A DNA stretch of 64,000 nucleotides from Phylloscopus collybita (GCA_027886175.1 JAJNNQ010000024.1:7672001-7736000), one strand, 5' to 3'; counted from the stretch's first letter, positions 1 to 13,600 are shown. Translations and numbers: made by a program. The notes: generated from the letters alone by a model not told the origin.

Positions 1-262
1 TTCTGTATCTGCAGGCCTGCAAAACCCCTTTTGTTGCAGTAGGTGCACCAGTAGGGCATGGAAGGATTGCAATAATCACCTTGACTGACTAAATAGGTTT
101 GGTGAATCCTTCAGAGGATGGAGTGATTTCAGAGCCTCATAGGTCTTCTCTCAAAGTGTTTTGTACTGAGCACTGTAGGAGGTGGGGAGCAATCAAAAAG
201 GTTGAGAACAAAAATAGGAACAGGCTTCCCTTAATGTTTCATTTGCATAGGTGTACGGATTT

Positions 263-316
263 TGTTTGCTGCTTGTGGTTTTGTTTTTGTTGGGGTTTTT
301 TGTTTGTTTTTTACAT
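263..316. repeat. G/T-rich low-complexity tract
   Basis: Mixed TTTTG, TTTG and GGTTTTT units form a short G/T-rich tract. It is the complement of the A/C-rich tracts seen elsewhere in the window. The tract produces a hydrophobic Phe/Trp/Leu-rich open frame that is not a gene. Confidence 0.75.
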
Positions 317-579
317 ATAAATATTGTACAAATGGGCTGGAACTTTGCCCTAGAAATTAAAACTTATAATGGGATCTAGACACCTTTACAAAAGTTACCT
401 GATACAAATAAAATCCAGACATTAATTCTCTTTGATTTCTAATTGGGGTTATAATTATTTTAAATGGAGCCTTGCTCTACCAGCACTGGTGCATAATTAA
501 TTTCACTTGTGGCTGAAGTGTTCTCCTTCCTAAGGCTTCTTGATGAGTAACTTCTACTTTTAGGCTTAACAACGAGAAA

Positions 580-737
580 AACAAACAAACAAAAAAAACC
601 CTAAAGAGCTCCCACCCTCAAAAAAACCCAAAAAAACCCCCCAAAGAACCCAAAAAAAACCCCACAAAAAAACCCCAAAAAAACCACCAAAAACCAAACC
701 AACCAACCAAACAAACAAAAGAACCCCAAACAAACCC
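580..737. repeat. A/C-rich low-complexity tract
   Basis: About 150 bases consist almost wholly of A and C, in units such as AAAAACCCC, AACCA and AAAC. Read on the minus strand it gives artificial Phe/Gly/Trp/Leu-rich frames. It is not a clean microsatellite because the unit drifts along its length. Tracts of this composition recur at 8.47, 22.44, 45.73 and 54.27 kb. Confidence 0.85.
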
Positions 738-2934
738 AAAGAAGATACAAGCTGTCCAACCATCTTACAGAGTTTTTGTCCATTATTAATGAAATATTAT
801 TCTTATTATTGATATCTCTTTACTGTGGAAACTTTGGCATTCCAAGTTTCCTTCAACTAAGAATGAAACTTCAAAAGGTGATGTTTTAACTTCTGCTTCT
901 TCTGTGGTTAGTAAGAAGCTAAAAGCTATGTGATTTAAGTGATAAAGTAATGATGAGTTTAAAGGAGGGAAGAAGACCATTGATGACTTCTAGGTCATCT
1001 GCTTTCTGTTTACTTATTGCAAGTGGCAAAAATGTTAACAAAAGTATTTCAAAAGTATTTTATTCCAAGCTTATATCATTTTAAGAAAAAAAAATATATC
1101 TAGAACAATTAAAACCTGACTTTTAAAGAAGCTTTAGTTTTTATCAGACTCTCGTGTGTGTGTCATGTCCCCCCACAATTTATGAGTTGGTTTTTTTTTT
1201 GGGGGGGGGGAAAGGTGGTTGATTTCTTTTATTTTGGTATAGATGAGAAGTTATTTTGGTTGAGAACAAGAATTTGAAGAGTAACACAAATTCAGAAATG
1301 TCTTCCACTGATCTGAAAACTGGTCACCCTTCTAAAGAGTTATTTCTTCTATTTGGTGTTATTTAGGCACACAAAAGCTAAAAAGACACCCGATTGGAGT
1401 TGTGTGGCAACGACGTTGATATCAGAGTCTCTGTTTGGGTCTTGGAGTCACTTGGGACTTCTGTTTGGCTGCTTTTTTGCACTTATTTTTTGCTCTCTAC
1501 ACCAGACATTCATTATTTAAAGTTTTGTGTTAATTCCTGCAGTCTACCAGCACTGGGATTCCAGGGTCTCTTATCTGGTTGCTCCACTTGTTCTACTGTT
1601 AGATTCTCAGGGCATGGGTGATTTGGACTGGTGATAAACAGGTTATTTTTCTTGGTGATAAATCCTTAGTCAGTAACTTGTCTTCCTCTATGTAACTTTG
1701 ATAACAAGCAATCTGCCTTTCTCCTGATTTTATTTTCCTTAAGGCAACCTGTTTTGACATATATGTAGATAAGGCAGGAAGGAAAGTTGGTAAAGGAAGA
1801 GGCCGAGGCAGAGAAAGATTCTATTGAAATTGTCTTTTATAAATGGATTACTGGAACACTTTGAGAATTGATTTCCTTGGAATGGAAAAAGGATCAGGAA
1901 TAAAACTTCAAAGTTCTCAGAAGAACACAGGTGGGCCCTAGAAAACACGGGGAATTAAATGCTACTAAAAGAAGTCTAGGAAAACAACCTTCTCAGTTCC
2001 AGAGGAGCCCGTGTTAGATCAATACATTACGCTTTTGTCCTCCTAGTGACACGTGTAAGTTGCACTCAGAGATGCCTCTGCAAAGAGCAGTGACATGTCC
2101 CTGATGCACTGCTGGCTGTGTAGCCCCTTGGCACATCACAGTTGTCACACTCCAGGAGCAGAACAGCACCAGTGTGGTGTGTGTTAGAGGCTGGATCTGT
2201 ATCACCGGGGGGGTTGGAATCACACAGCCTGCCAGTCCACTATTTACACTAATGTTCATCTCACCAGCTCCGCTGAAACCTGAGGGAAAAGGGAATTGTG
2301 TGTTTTAGTTACAGTTGTGGTGTTTCTGCTGTGGGTTACTGGATGTTTGCTGTTTTCTGCTCCACTTGCTTGCATGGGGCACCTTCCTTTGAGTGCCTGC
2401 CTCCCACTGCAGCTGCTGCAGAGCTTGCACAGCTCTCTGAGGCATGGTCCACATTTGTTCAGTGTGAATCTTTTCATCCTAGCGAGAATTTCTCTGTGGA
2501 AAAGAGGACAAAATAAGCCTCACGTCAGCTGCAATGACATTTTAAAAATAAGCATCACAGGCAGATTTCTGTATTATATTAAATATGCATGTATGTCAAA
2601 ATGAAAAGTTTATGTAAAAAAAACGTTTTTTGATCGTCTGGTGTTCTCCCTCTTCCTTAAAATTCACTTTACAGGGAGTGTCGGGGGAAAGGCTCTTTTG
2701 GTGTTCTGCTTTTGAAACAGACTGTTCTCAACGTTCGTCTGTTCCCACAGAACTAAAAATCAATTTCTTGATTATCACTGAACTGTGGCAATTTTAAGCC
2801 TGCTAGGTTATGCAAGCAAAATATTCTGCTTGCTAACTTGCTCATTTTCACCATTGTCCAAACATAAAAACACATTCTTCCTGATCCTGCTCTCATTTTT
2901 TCACAGAAAACTCATAAATAGAGCACCTAAGTTT

Positions 2935-2998
2935 TGGTTGGTTAGTTTGTTTTTGTTTATTTGTTTTGGTTTGTTTGTTTTGTTTGTTTCTCAGTTTC
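2935..2998. repeat. G/T-rich low-complexity tract next to a CR1 end
   Basis: Units of GTTT, GTTTT and TTGG run for about 60 bases and stop roughly 30 bases before the CR1 3' terminus that begins near 3031. The short distance may be coincidence, or the tract may mark the integration site. Confidence 0.7.
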
Positions 2999-3030
2999 TT
3001 GTAATATATTTGTTGCATCAGAGAACAACT

Positions 3031-3345
3031 CAGGTTGGAACAGACCTTGAGAGACCTTGAGACCAAATTCTTGCTCAAAACGAGCAGAGCTGCAAAGTCA
3101 GACCAGGTTGCTCAGGACCTGTTCTGGCTGAGATTTAAACCTCTGAGCACTGAGATTCCACAGCCTCTCTGGGCAGCCTGGGCCACTGCCCACGTGTCCT
3201 GCTTGGAGGAAAAGCTGCTCCTTCTCTTGTTTGAACCCCTCTTGTTTCAGTGTCTGCCCCTTGTGTCTCCTGCTCCCTCCTTGCCCCACGACCAGAGCAC
3301 AGCTCAGTCTCCCCAGGAACCACCCCACGAGCAGGAGGAGGCTGA
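3031..3345 (-). mobile_element. CR1 LINE 3'-end fragment
   Basis: On the plus strand this shows the reverse complement of a CR1 3' region in the expected order. First comes a GGTTGGAACAGACC-like terminus, then a 'gaccaggttgctcag' block, then 'cctctctgggcagcctgggcc', then a 'ctgccccttgtgtc' block. It is a dead, 5'-truncated copy oriented on the minus strand. CR1 elements are the dominant LINEs of birds and end in a short microsatellite instead of poly(A). The 76-109-codon open frames crossing it are accidental. The left edge is approximate to about 10 bases and the right edge to about 50. Confidence 0.85.
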
Positions 3346-4320
3346 TGTGAGGTCTGAATCTTGAACAGTCCTCTCCTCTTCCCTTTGCACTTCCTTCCGA
3401 ATTTTTTTTTCTCCCCTCTTCTAAATTTTTTTTTTTAAGAACTTAATCTTTGAGGTTATCATGTGACCACCTATGGAGGAAAGACTAGAGGTGTTCTGTG
3501 TATGTCTAATTGACATCTTCCAAGAACTTTCCCATTAATATGGACAATATGGGGTTTAGAAAAACCCCTCTAATTCCACTTCTTAAAATCTTCATAAAGA
3601 CCACCATTATGTATTTTTGCTTTTTTTTGCTTTGTTTTGATATAAGAAAATTGATTTGGCAGGCCTTTCAGGTATCTCTAACTCGTTGTTTTGTGTAAAA
3701 AACTATAAAATTATATATATATATATAAATAATTAAAGTTGAAGAGAAGGCTCACGTGAGAGATGATCAAATACACAAGAACACTTTAGCTTGGGGAATT
3801 GAAAGGAAAATCAGTAATACTAGGTTTGAGTTTTTTCACTTGTAACTGATACAGAGAACTCAGGAAGACTACATTTGGGCTTTTATAGGAGATTTATCAG
3901 GGAATAAATTTTAAAAGTTTTCAGTAATTCCAATGCAACTCTACAGATTCCTCTCAGTCTTTTTATCACTTGAGAAATGCTTTGGCTTAGACATCCCCCC
4001 ACCCCAAGATATTTGCAAAAAAAAATTTAGAGAAGGGCTTTACAAATCCATGGATTACCCATTCCCTTTGTCAGTTATGTATGAAGCCTCTATGTTTGCC
4101 TGTCTTTAATCTGCCTAGTTTGTGAAATAGCATTCCAATATTCTGTTGTACTACTGACATTATGAAGTGACAAGTTAAATGTCTCAGAATATAACATCAT
4201 TCCATCAGTACCAAAAAAAAACCCCAACCAAGAAACAAATCTTGTAATCTCACCAAAACATTACCCCAGTTTCCTTTCCTGAGACCTACATTCCACTTGT
4301 TCATGCTGATTGGCATTAAT

Positions 4321-4362
4321 TATAATATCACTTCTTAAAAATATAATATCACTCCTTAAAAA
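4321..4362. repeat. Tandem duplication, 21-bp unit x2
   Basis: Two adjacent 21-base units (4321-4341 and 4342-4362) read TATAATATCACT(T/C)CTTAAAAA-like and differ at one position. A recent local slippage duplication is the simplest explanation. Confidence 0.9.
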
Positions 4363-4798
4363 TGTGTTGATTTCTTATATCTTTATTCCTCCTGTGTTGG
4401 ATTTGTCTGTGGTTTTGTGTCAGGCTGCCAAGTTTTCTAGTTATCTGGAACACTGTTTACCATTAAAGCAATAACAGAATAGGAGCTTCTTTTTTCTTGT
4501 CTGAAACACTGGCTAGGTGCCAAGAGATTCAGGTCCAGGGATTTGAAATTTTTTGACCTTAACTTTTCCCTAATTAGTCATGTAACTGTTTTGTACACAA
4601 CTTCTTTTTTAACTCATAAGAGGCAGACATCTTTATTTTCTTCAAATGGTTCTACTAGCTCCTTCTCATGATGTACTGTGGCATTTTTTTTGTTAGGGGT
4701 ATCATTAAGATCTCCTTGTTTAAGTAAAATTTCTCTAGGATATACCTAAGATCAGCTTTTTTCCTGATGTCATCTATCTTTGTGGAAAGTTTTTATCC

Positions 4799-4800
<2 letters not shown>

Positions 4801-4850
<50 letters not shown>
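4801..4850. repeat. Poly(T), 50 nt
   Basis: Fifty uninterrupted T residues are followed directly by AAGCC. No retroposon body is recognisable on the right, where a minus-strand poly(A) element would lie. The length is probably only approximate, because such homopolymers are sequenced poorly. Confidence 0.9.
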
Positions 4851-4853
<3 letters not shown>

Positions 4854-7585
4854 CCTTGTGTAACCATCTGTCATTTACAAGAATGTGAGGTACCTAGAAA
4901 TACATCATGAGGTTTTATTACACATTTGCTAACTATTATTCAGATTTGGTGTTATTGTTTTTTCAAATTTAATTTAAACCATAATAACATTTACTTCAGA
5001 GAAAAATTCCTCTCTCAAGCATGAAAATATTTTGCATTTATAGCAATAGATGTAATTGTTTCATGAACTATTGCAGTACTAACTCTTAATCTGGGGCTCA
5101 GTTACTTGTTTTCTGCCAAAGTTATGCCTTGTTATGTTAAATAGAAAATGAGAGTGGAAGAAAATTCAGCAGAAATTCTTAAATCATGCTGGTTTCTCTA
5201 TTGAGAGAGATCCCAGAAGGGAAGAGAGAAGGCTCCACAATAAGGTGAAAGAAACAAATCAGTATGTAGCCTTCTACAGAAGGAATAGAAAATGAGAAAG
5301 ACTTAAAGGAACAAAATACTGAGAACCTACAAAACAGTGTGACTGTCTCAATGACATTTAAAATAGATTTCTGAAGCCTCCCAAATAGGGAATTGAAATG
5401 TTACCTTGAATTTTAAGCAGTGCATATTTATGTTGAGGAAACAGAATGATCACAATAAAGCTAGTTTAAGAAAGGATTTGTTCCTTAAACTGCTTGAGAT
5501 AAGCAATAGCACAATGCTATAGCACTATTTTCTACTAGTATAACCATACTGTTATGGAGATGTTTTTCTGCCTCCCAATTTACTAGAGGTGCTATGTTTG
5601 AGGGACAGTGAAAATAGAAGAGAATTGCTGTTTAAAAGAATGCTAAAATATGGCTTCTCCCTCTGTTCCCTCAAAGCTTTAGCAAAGTAGTTTAAAACTG
5701 TGAAAAACAGCTGTTTCTGACCTAAACATTTTTATTTTAAGAGATTGTTTTAAGCTTTCAAAGCCATAAACTATGCCTTTTAAATATAGACATCACTTGG
5801 AAGTAGCAACCTAGAATAAGGTCTTGCTACTCTGACTTTCAAATTTATTTTATTAAGAACACCCTAATCAGTGACATAAATTTGCTGCAGACTTCCCTAC
5901 AGCTCATTTGCTTTGCATCAGTGAAGAATTTGGTCAGGTCCTCTGAGGATGCAAGGCTTGTGCCTTTGTTGGTGTGTAGCCAGCCTTTGCCACCCTCCAG
6001 GTGTGCCCAGCATTGCACACAAGGAACCATATGCTCCATTAGCTCTTTGTAGCTATTGTTCCAGCAGGGGATAAGTACCTGGATTTGAGGAAGGATGATA
6101 AGTTTAGAGGAATCTTGACATTAAAATCAGCAAAAATACAGGAAAAAAAAAATATGAAGTTCCTTAGGGATTTTACAAGGTGGTTTTCCATTCCTCTTTT
6201 TTTTTTTTTTTTTCCCTGCTGTAATTGAAACTGATTTTTTTCTGCAAATCTGCTGTGCTTTAACTGATATATACTTGTAAGCCTTGCTCCATAAAGGGTC
6301 AGGCTATAATATTGGTTCAGAAATAAATCCACCAGTAATGTGAATGTCCATACCATAGCCATGCACAAGGAGACACAAGGATAACCATCTGAGCTCTTCT
6401 AGAAGCAGATTTTCAAGTTTACTCGTTTTCTGTAGTAACAAATTAACAAATTTTAAAGTGGAGCTACTTAGAGTGCCATTCACATATCACCAGTCTCAGA
6501 GTCTAACCTGGCATCAGAATGTCTTCAAAGAAGGAGAGTACATGGTTCATTACTGCACCTGAATTCATCATTCCTAACACCGCACAGCTTGGGGCATGTC
6601 GGACTCCACAAATTAAACAGGTAGTCTTGATCTGTTCCAGGCTGGTACACCTGCAGCAAAAGCACCTGGTGCACAGAAACGTGGCACTGGGGATTCATTA
6701 GGTGGCATTTTCCTTCTGGAGCAGCATTGATTAACTCCGTGTTATGCTAATGAACTGCTGGAAGCGCTCTCAGTCAGCAGGATGGGGCGTGGGCAGGCAG
6801 AGGAGCTGTAAGGATGGTGAGAGCTTCCAGGTTCTGATCAAGTTCTTCTTGGTGAAAGGTTTATTGATTGGGATTTCTGCTTTTGGTGTTTGCTTGTGGT
6901 TTTCCTTTTTTTCTCCTCTCTCTGTGGTTCTTTAATTTTGTTCTCAACTATTTGTATTTTATAAACAGTTACGTCACAGAAAAACCAAAGCAGCTAGTAC
7001 TGAAATGCACTAAACAATATCCTAATGCTTTGCCCTACTTTAGCCACTGATTTAGCTTTACTTTGCTAGAGGCCATGTCAGATATTGTATACATTTCAGA
7101 TTTGCTGGGAGGGAAACATTAGAAGGCAAGTCATCCTTAACCTCAAACCATAATTATGGGTGCATTCTGTACAGAGTCTTCCTTCCCAAGTGGTGCAGTC
7201 AAGGCTTCTGCTCACCCAAAGCCCCGTGGACCCTGGGAGGGTTGTGCATTATTGATGTCCATGTTGATCAGTCTGTTGTACCAGAACTACTGGAGGTTTC
7301 ACTCTTATTAGTTTTGCAATAAATGTATAGCAGTGTTTTCCAGGCCCAGTGAGATTGTCTAAAAGAATCAGGCCTTTTCCCTCAGCTCTGTTTAGCTCCA
7401 GTAAAATTTCCAGCCTCTCCTGGTCTTCCTGACTAGTTAGACATCGACAAGAATGTGTGTAAAGTTGCCTGTACCTTCTGCTTCCCTTCCATGTACAGAC
7501 ATAGTGAATGTGAATACTACAGCCAAGTACAAGTCTGAGGGTCAGACTTGATAATTAGCTGATATAAACAGCACTGGCTCATGTT

Positions 7586-7660
7586 AATCATAGAACTACA
7601 GAATCATAATATTGTTAATGTTGAAAAAAGACCTTTTAGATCATCAAGTACAGCTTTTCT
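7586..7660 (-). mobile_element. CR1 LINE 3'-terminal scrap
   Basis: The plus strand reads 'atcatagaactacagaatca' followed by 'gttgaaaaaagacc' and 'tagatcatcaagtacagc'. This is a diverged reverse complement of the CR1 3' terminus, whose usual form is AATCATAGAATCATAGAATC, then GGTTGGAAAAGACC, then AGATCATCAAGTCC. Only about 75 bases are clear. It is an old remnant, and it may continue weakly to about 7700. Confidence 0.8.
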
Positions 7661-10575
7661 TTTAAAGGAAAAGCCAGCTTCACTTTGAGGATGGCATCAA
7701 ATTCCTATTCTATGGAACAAAAACTCCCCAAAGACTCCTAAATTCTGATACAGCTATTTAAATCTAGTTATATTTTAAAAACTGTGTTTTAAATTGGTGA
7801 AGGAGTTAATGTAATTCTGTTTGAATTAATTGATATCAAACAGGGATCCTTTTGCATTATTTCAATACCAGTTAATTGGTATGAATGACATTACAAAAAA
7901 AACCAAAAAACAAAAATCCAAAATGGGAGAACTTGTTGTCAATGCTTCATTCTGATATAAATTTAAAACCCTCAGTGCAATCTCCCATTCTTTATCTCTT
8001 CTTGCCATCTTGCTCATAGATGAAGGATTGATGATATATGGGATTTACTGGGGTGACTGACCAAAGGAAGAATAAAATGTTTGGACCTTGAAGGGAATGG
8101 CTATTGTGGAGAAATCTGCTTTGAGCTCTGGAATGAAAGAGCATACTTTCTGAACTTTATATGTAGGGGAGAGATGAAGGGAGCTATTTCTTGTAAATCT
8201 GTGGTAAACTCTGTTTTAGTGTTTACTGTTAATTGTTTTGTTTGTTCATTTGTTTGTTCTGAAGACAATGGGAGAAAGTGTAGAGAACAAGGCCAAAACA
8301 TCATAAGTTGCACATGATAATCTGCACTAAATTATTATATAATAATAGAAAAAGATAATAATTAGAAGATTATCTAATAATTGAAGAAATGAGTTAGTTC
8401 TGAGTGGAAATAATTTATTTTCCTATTAATACTGTTAATACTAAACACTGAAAACCAGTTAAAACTAAAAAAAAACCAAACCAAACCAAACCAAAAAAAC
8501 CACCACAAAGACAAAAACAAACAAACAAACAAACAAAACCCCACCAGAAACAAGGCAAAGTTAAAAACCATACAACCACTCTTAAAAAGATTACCTGTAC
8601 AGTTTAGGGCACATTTTTTGTTTTCCATATGAATTTGAAAGGTAGAGGGGCATATCAGTTAAAAATGTATGTCAAACATCTGTAAAAAGCTATTGTATAA
8701 TAGAAATAAAAATGAAAGATATGAATGAATGCCTTTACATTCAAAGCACCTCAAAAAAAGAGGAAGACAAATGCAGCTTTGTCTCACAAAATGAGGTTGT
8801 GATTTGTAATTTCAGACATTTTAGTGCATTTTCTCTTTGGGCAGTAGGAGCATTGATTGAACAACTGAAATCAGTGTAGTCTCAGCTACTGGCTCAGAAT
8901 GGAAGTTCTTTCTCTGAGTTTTTGGGTACATGGATAGTGCAGCACATGGCTCAGGGATGAGAGATTCCTGAAGAACAGAATGCTTAGGATGAAAACACTG
9001 AAGCTGTAAATATTTTCCAGTGACCCAACCTTTCTGTTCTGTGGCAAAAGAGATTCAAGAATGGTATTCTCTTTTTAAAGTTGCTGTATGCAACAGGTGT
9101 ACCTGAAAGCATATTCATGATGGGAATGCTAGTTAGATATGGTTGAGTGAGGCTCTACCTCCAAGAGAACCTATTTCTGCTGATCTCATTCTCTTGAGTT
9201 TGTTCTAAGTAGTGGATCTGTTACTTAGCTTTTTAAAAACTGGAAGATCTTGTTTTACTTTGACTGCCTTGTTCAAACTATTTGTTCTCACATAGAAACA
9301 CATGATACAGACATGCCTGGATTATTTTTCCTGAATGCCTCTTGGAAACTGCAGTTTCCATTAGTGAATTTTTCATGAGATGATTTTTCACGAGCTCCAA
9401 GCTCATCAGTGAGAAACAGCAACATGGGAAAACATTTTTTTGCATAGGTTTACCAATGTACAAAGAAAATCTGGTCAAACTTGGCCCAGTGTCACTGAAA
9501 TGTCAGCCCTGAAATGCCAGAGGACATCATATTGCGACTTTGTGTGTTCCAGTGTTGTCCTTTGAACACATCTCCATATGTACACTTACAGGGGAGTTGG
9601 AGATCAAGAAGGACTATTGGAAGATGCAGTTATCAGCCTGTACGTGGCATTTTGAATCCTCTCTTGGTTCACATAGAGGAATGCATTGAGAAATTAGCTG
9701 TGGAACTGTAGAACCTTCCCAGTGGTTGAGAACAGCTTCCCAACAGAGGTCCAGCAGGTAGTGGTTTGAACAGTTCTCACAGCCTGCCTGAAGTAGGTAT
9801 AAAGCAAATTATACTCATGATTCATCACACAAATGTTTAAGTTGGTTTTGAGGGTTCATTCCTGGGGAAGGAAGGAATGGTTTTATGCAGAGACCAGATG
9901 TAAACATGGAAAGATCTCTTCTTTGTTTTGCTTTGATGGGCTTTCTATGCTTCCTTTTCACACATATCTGCAGTGCTTATCCTTTCAGCTTAGATTGTAC
10001 CCCTACCCAGAGAGATCAGTTCTAGGAGGACCCCTCAGAACACTGAATTCACTATGTGTTACTGAGGAGGCCCTGCTGTCAAAACACCTGCATGCAAATG
10101 TCTCTTAACTGACTTATTTTCTTCTGTGTAGGTTTGGGTTTTGGAGTTCTTTATGGTTTTGCCCTTTGCCAAAAATGATTCTGAATCCTGTTGTGCTGGT
10201 GACATGAAGAGCACTGGTCAAAATGGGTCAGCCCAGTCAAGTAAGCAGACGCACTTGATGCTCATCCTTGCCTTTATCCTTGTGTTGAGCTTAATTTTTG
10301 CTTACATTTTCTTTCTTTTAATTGTTCTCTGGCAGCCGAGGTGAATTTGTTCTTGTACTGGTTGGAGGATTTTTCTGGTTTTGTTTTTAAAATTTTACAA
10401 ATCATCTGCCACTAGTCTCTGCTGGAGGTGAGTTACAAAGCTCTTGAGTTCCTTTTGCTTTTTTTGCAAAACTGGTCCGTGATCTATCAGACATTGCAAC
10501 AAAAAGGTGTCACAAAACACCTTTATCACAACATCAGTGTGCCATTCCAGTTTTACTGCCATTATTTTCTCTTCT
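7661..10575. other. Unique AT-rich noncoding DNA
   Basis: No gene is supported. An A/C-rich tract lies at 8466-8545. The open frame of 67 codons at 10141-10344 ends in a hydrophobic stretch but has no start context or homology that I recognise. The 91-codon frame at 9833 likewise resembles nothing known to me. Confidence 0.65.
8466..8545. repeat. A/C-rich low-complexity tract
   Basis: AAAAAAACC, AACCA and AAAC units form an 80-base A/C-rich tract with an internal (AAAC)n segment around 8515-8535. The minus-strand Phe/Leu/Trp-rich open frame over it is an artefact of the composition. Confidence 0.85.
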
Positions 10576-10576
10576 G

Positions 10577-10664
10577 GAGAAGAGAAGAGAAGAGAAGAGA
10601 AGAGAAGAGAAGAGAAGAGAAGAGAAGAGAAGAGAAGAGAAGAGAAGAGAAGAGAAGAGAAGAG
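10577..10664. repeat. (GAGAA)n pentanucleotide microsatellite
   Basis: About 88 bases of perfect GAGAA/AGAGA repeat give between 17 and 18 units with no interruption. All purines lie on the plus strand, so the tract is a homopurine-homopyrimidine mirror repeat able to adopt triplex structure. The Arg/Glu/Lys-rich plus-strand frame and the Leu/Phe/Ser-rich minus-strand frame across it are translation artefacts. The purity suggests a polymorphic locus. Confidence 0.97.
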
Positions 10665-13600
10665 TATTCAAGTCAGTATTCAAGGAACTGAAAAAGAAGA
10701 TTTCTTTTTTTTTAAAAAAGCACACCCCTATGGGAAGTCCCAAGCATTCAACCAATCAGGTATGGTCTTAATAATCTATTTTTTGTTGTTGTTGCATGAA
10801 TTTTTTTTTTTTTTTTTTTTTTTGCAGTATGACTGTCATAAAATGTACATAGATGATTGCTGCAGATCACTGAGTTGGTGTTTTGGAGGGTTTTTTTAAG
10901 TTGAAAAGAATAGTGATAACAATTTGATAACAGGGGCACTACAGTTTCTCTTGCTGTACAGCAACAGAAGAGACAAGACAGATATCTACAGGAATTATTT
11001 CAGCTGCAACAATGATAAACTGTTGGACAGTTTAGTAGGTTTCAGATGGAAATTCAGGGTATTTTACACGTCATCATACAAGTTCTATGAGGTGAATACG
11101 AATGTTAGCCACCTACCAGGAAAGGTACAAAAATCTTTTAACACCTTGGAAGAGATAAAAACAACTTTCATCTCCTTATTGCAAACTCTTATCACTTCAG
11201 CTAATTTAAGGTTGTTCAATAATTTATGCAGCTGACCTAATTTGTCATACAAAGATTGCATTAATAAACAAGCTTAGATGTGTAGGGCTCCAGGCAGGAC
11301 TCCTAAAGGAGTGGATATATTTGGAAAGAAGGCAATAGTTTTGTGTATCAGTCATTTCTCTCCCCTTCTGGGAAGTTTCAAATTTTGGCAGTGCATAATG
11401 TCTACATTTAAAAAAAACCTACTTGGTCTAAACTCATCAGTTGTTCTTCTCTCACCTTGCAATGTGTATTCTTTGGCTCAAGAAGTTCTTCAGATTTCTC
11501 ACAGTAGTTTTAATGAACAATGAAATTATAAATATATGGGTTAGGCACTGGCTGAGTTCATTTCCAGTTGATTCCAGATATTCACTCATTTTTCCACAAA
11601 TCAGGGAGGGTATTTTCAAAAACCTGACCTTAGGAAGAGTGTTTCTAAATAAAGATTTATCTGAGGGGGTTTTATTTATGGGTGGGAGTGTATGTGTGTT
11701 TTGTTTTGTTTTACTTTTACTTGGTTTTGGGGGCTTTTTCTGTTTTATTTTTTGGTTGGTTGGTTTTAGTTTTTTGTTGTTGTTGTTTCTTGTTTGGTGG
11801 TGGTGGTTTTTTGGCTTTATTTTTGCTTCATTTTGTTTTTTTTATTTTTGTTTACATTAATGGTGAAATGTGGGTAATTCTTAGGTAGTTACACAGCTAG
11901 ATGCAGACTTTTGCATTCTTCTGCTGGCCATTGTTTTGGTTCATACTTTTCCTCCTGAGAACATATCACAGTCCTACTTGTAAAGGACAGTAAACCTCTC
12001 AGTAAATTCTGAAAATAAATCTTTCCCCATTTAAGAAGTTTGCAAGCCTGAGTGACTCCTTAATGTTGGATACTTCATCTGAAATGAAATGTTTTAATGG
12101 ATTTTGAGCACATATCTAAACATACAAATTATTATTGTAGGTTTCAGAGATGTGAAATCTTATTAAAAACAAATCCTAAAGAGGTAGTGCATCACAAAAT
12201 GAAAAATTAAGAAAATATAAAATTCACTGCTGTTAATGGAACTGCTATGTGCAGTTTTTCCTACTCCTCCACATCTACCACATTAAATATATCCATTTTA
12301 GATATTTCTACAAGCTCCACAACCAAAATATTAAAATGTCAAACTTTTTTCCCAATACATGCCATGGAATATATGTGATTGGAATATCATTTCACATTAA
12401 AGTTGTTATTCTAAAAGAAATACTATTTTTAGGCCTTTTTCATTTATATATGATTTAACTTCTCCAGTCCTGCGTTCACAGGTAATTTACTATTCCAGTG
12501 TTCAGCAAGAAGTTCTTAGTGAAGATACAAAATAAAACTCTTAATAGTCTTCAAATTATTGGTTTGGTTTTTTTTAGTAAATCTAAAAGGTTTTTATGAG
12601 AGTGGCATTTGTGTGCACAGCAAACAGGCCAATGTACCTGATATTCAGTACAGGTTGTAACAACATGCAATATTTAGCATGTTGGAAATAGCTGGAAATT
12701 GGCAGGGGATTTCTATGCTGAATTTAGACCTAGAAAACTCATCCAAACTAGAGCAGCTTAAGTTGTTAAGCATTAATCAAGAGCCTCCATAGTGACAGGT
12801 CAGTACTGAAAGTATTAATTCATGGAGGAAAATTAGCTATTGTTCCATGGGAGTAAAAATACATGGTGGAGGCAAGGTAGACAAAACTTTGCATCAGAAA
12901 TCTTTTCCTTGGGGGGAGGAAAAGAAAAACTGAGGAACATTGGATCATGAAAGTGATTTATAGTATTTAAGTGTTTGGCTGGCAACTATAACGGAAGAAC
13001 TACATAAATTAATCTGTAATTACAAGAAACAGTCCTGGAAATTTTGTTACCCTTTGAGGGCTCAGAAGAACAGATGAGGACAAACCACAAAGCCCTCTTC
13101 ACAGAGGGAAAAGTCCTTGAATGGTCATACCCTTAGCTGTCTGAAATGAATGTTCATTTCTCCAAACCTTTGGATAATCTCATAAAGAATAACCTAAAAC
13201 AGCACATCAATATCTAGAAATAAATTCAGTCTGTTGTGTCTAAAAACTACTTTTTGTCTTTATATGTGGTATTAAGGTTGCTGTACCTGCCATAACCAGT
13301 TGCTTTTTCCTGCAGAGTTCATGATCCACCATCTCCATTAGCTGTCTTCCCCATGCTGCTTCTACCAGCAGATGTCTGGGAAAGGAAGACCTTGCTTTGC
13401 TTTCTCTCTGCACTTGCTACTGGTCTTGGGCTTCATTTTTCCAAGGTTTTCTGTCTGTTCTGATTTGTTGATAACATCAGGTCAGATTGTGCCAAGATCT
13501 GTAACTGTCAGTGAATAATAATACAAATTTGGGTGTGACTGTGTCATGACTGAATATATATACCTGATTCTAGTTCATCACATTGAGGTATTTCCTCTTC

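Larger units (their letters stand above)
1..3030. other. Unique AT-rich noncoding DNA
   Basis: No gene is supported. Short open frames on both strands have no recognisable domain, and two of them are by-products of the A/C-rich tract at 585-735. The stretch at 2000-2500 is richer in C and G and contains CAG/CTG-type words, but I see no repeat family or exon structure in it. A T-run followed directly by a G-run lies at 1191-1210. Confidence 0.7.
3346..7585. other. Unique AT-rich noncoding DNA
   Basis: I see no gene, RNA gene or transposable-element body. The stretch contains a short (TA)n run near 3711-3727, a 21-bp tandem duplication at 4321-4362, a 50-nt poly(T) at 4801-4850 and a T-run near 6199-6214. 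The block at 6500-6800 is slightly more GC-rich but has no recognisable exon. Confidence 0.65.

Noticed and set aside
10141..10344. Small protein of 67 codons with a C-terminal hydrophobic segment
   Set aside because: T-rich DNA gives hydrophobic frames often in this window. There is no start context, known family or second line of evidence.
10428..10899. Open frames rich in Arg/Glu/Lys or in Leu/Phe/Ser
   Set aside because: They are translations of the GAGAA array and the neighbouring T-runs.
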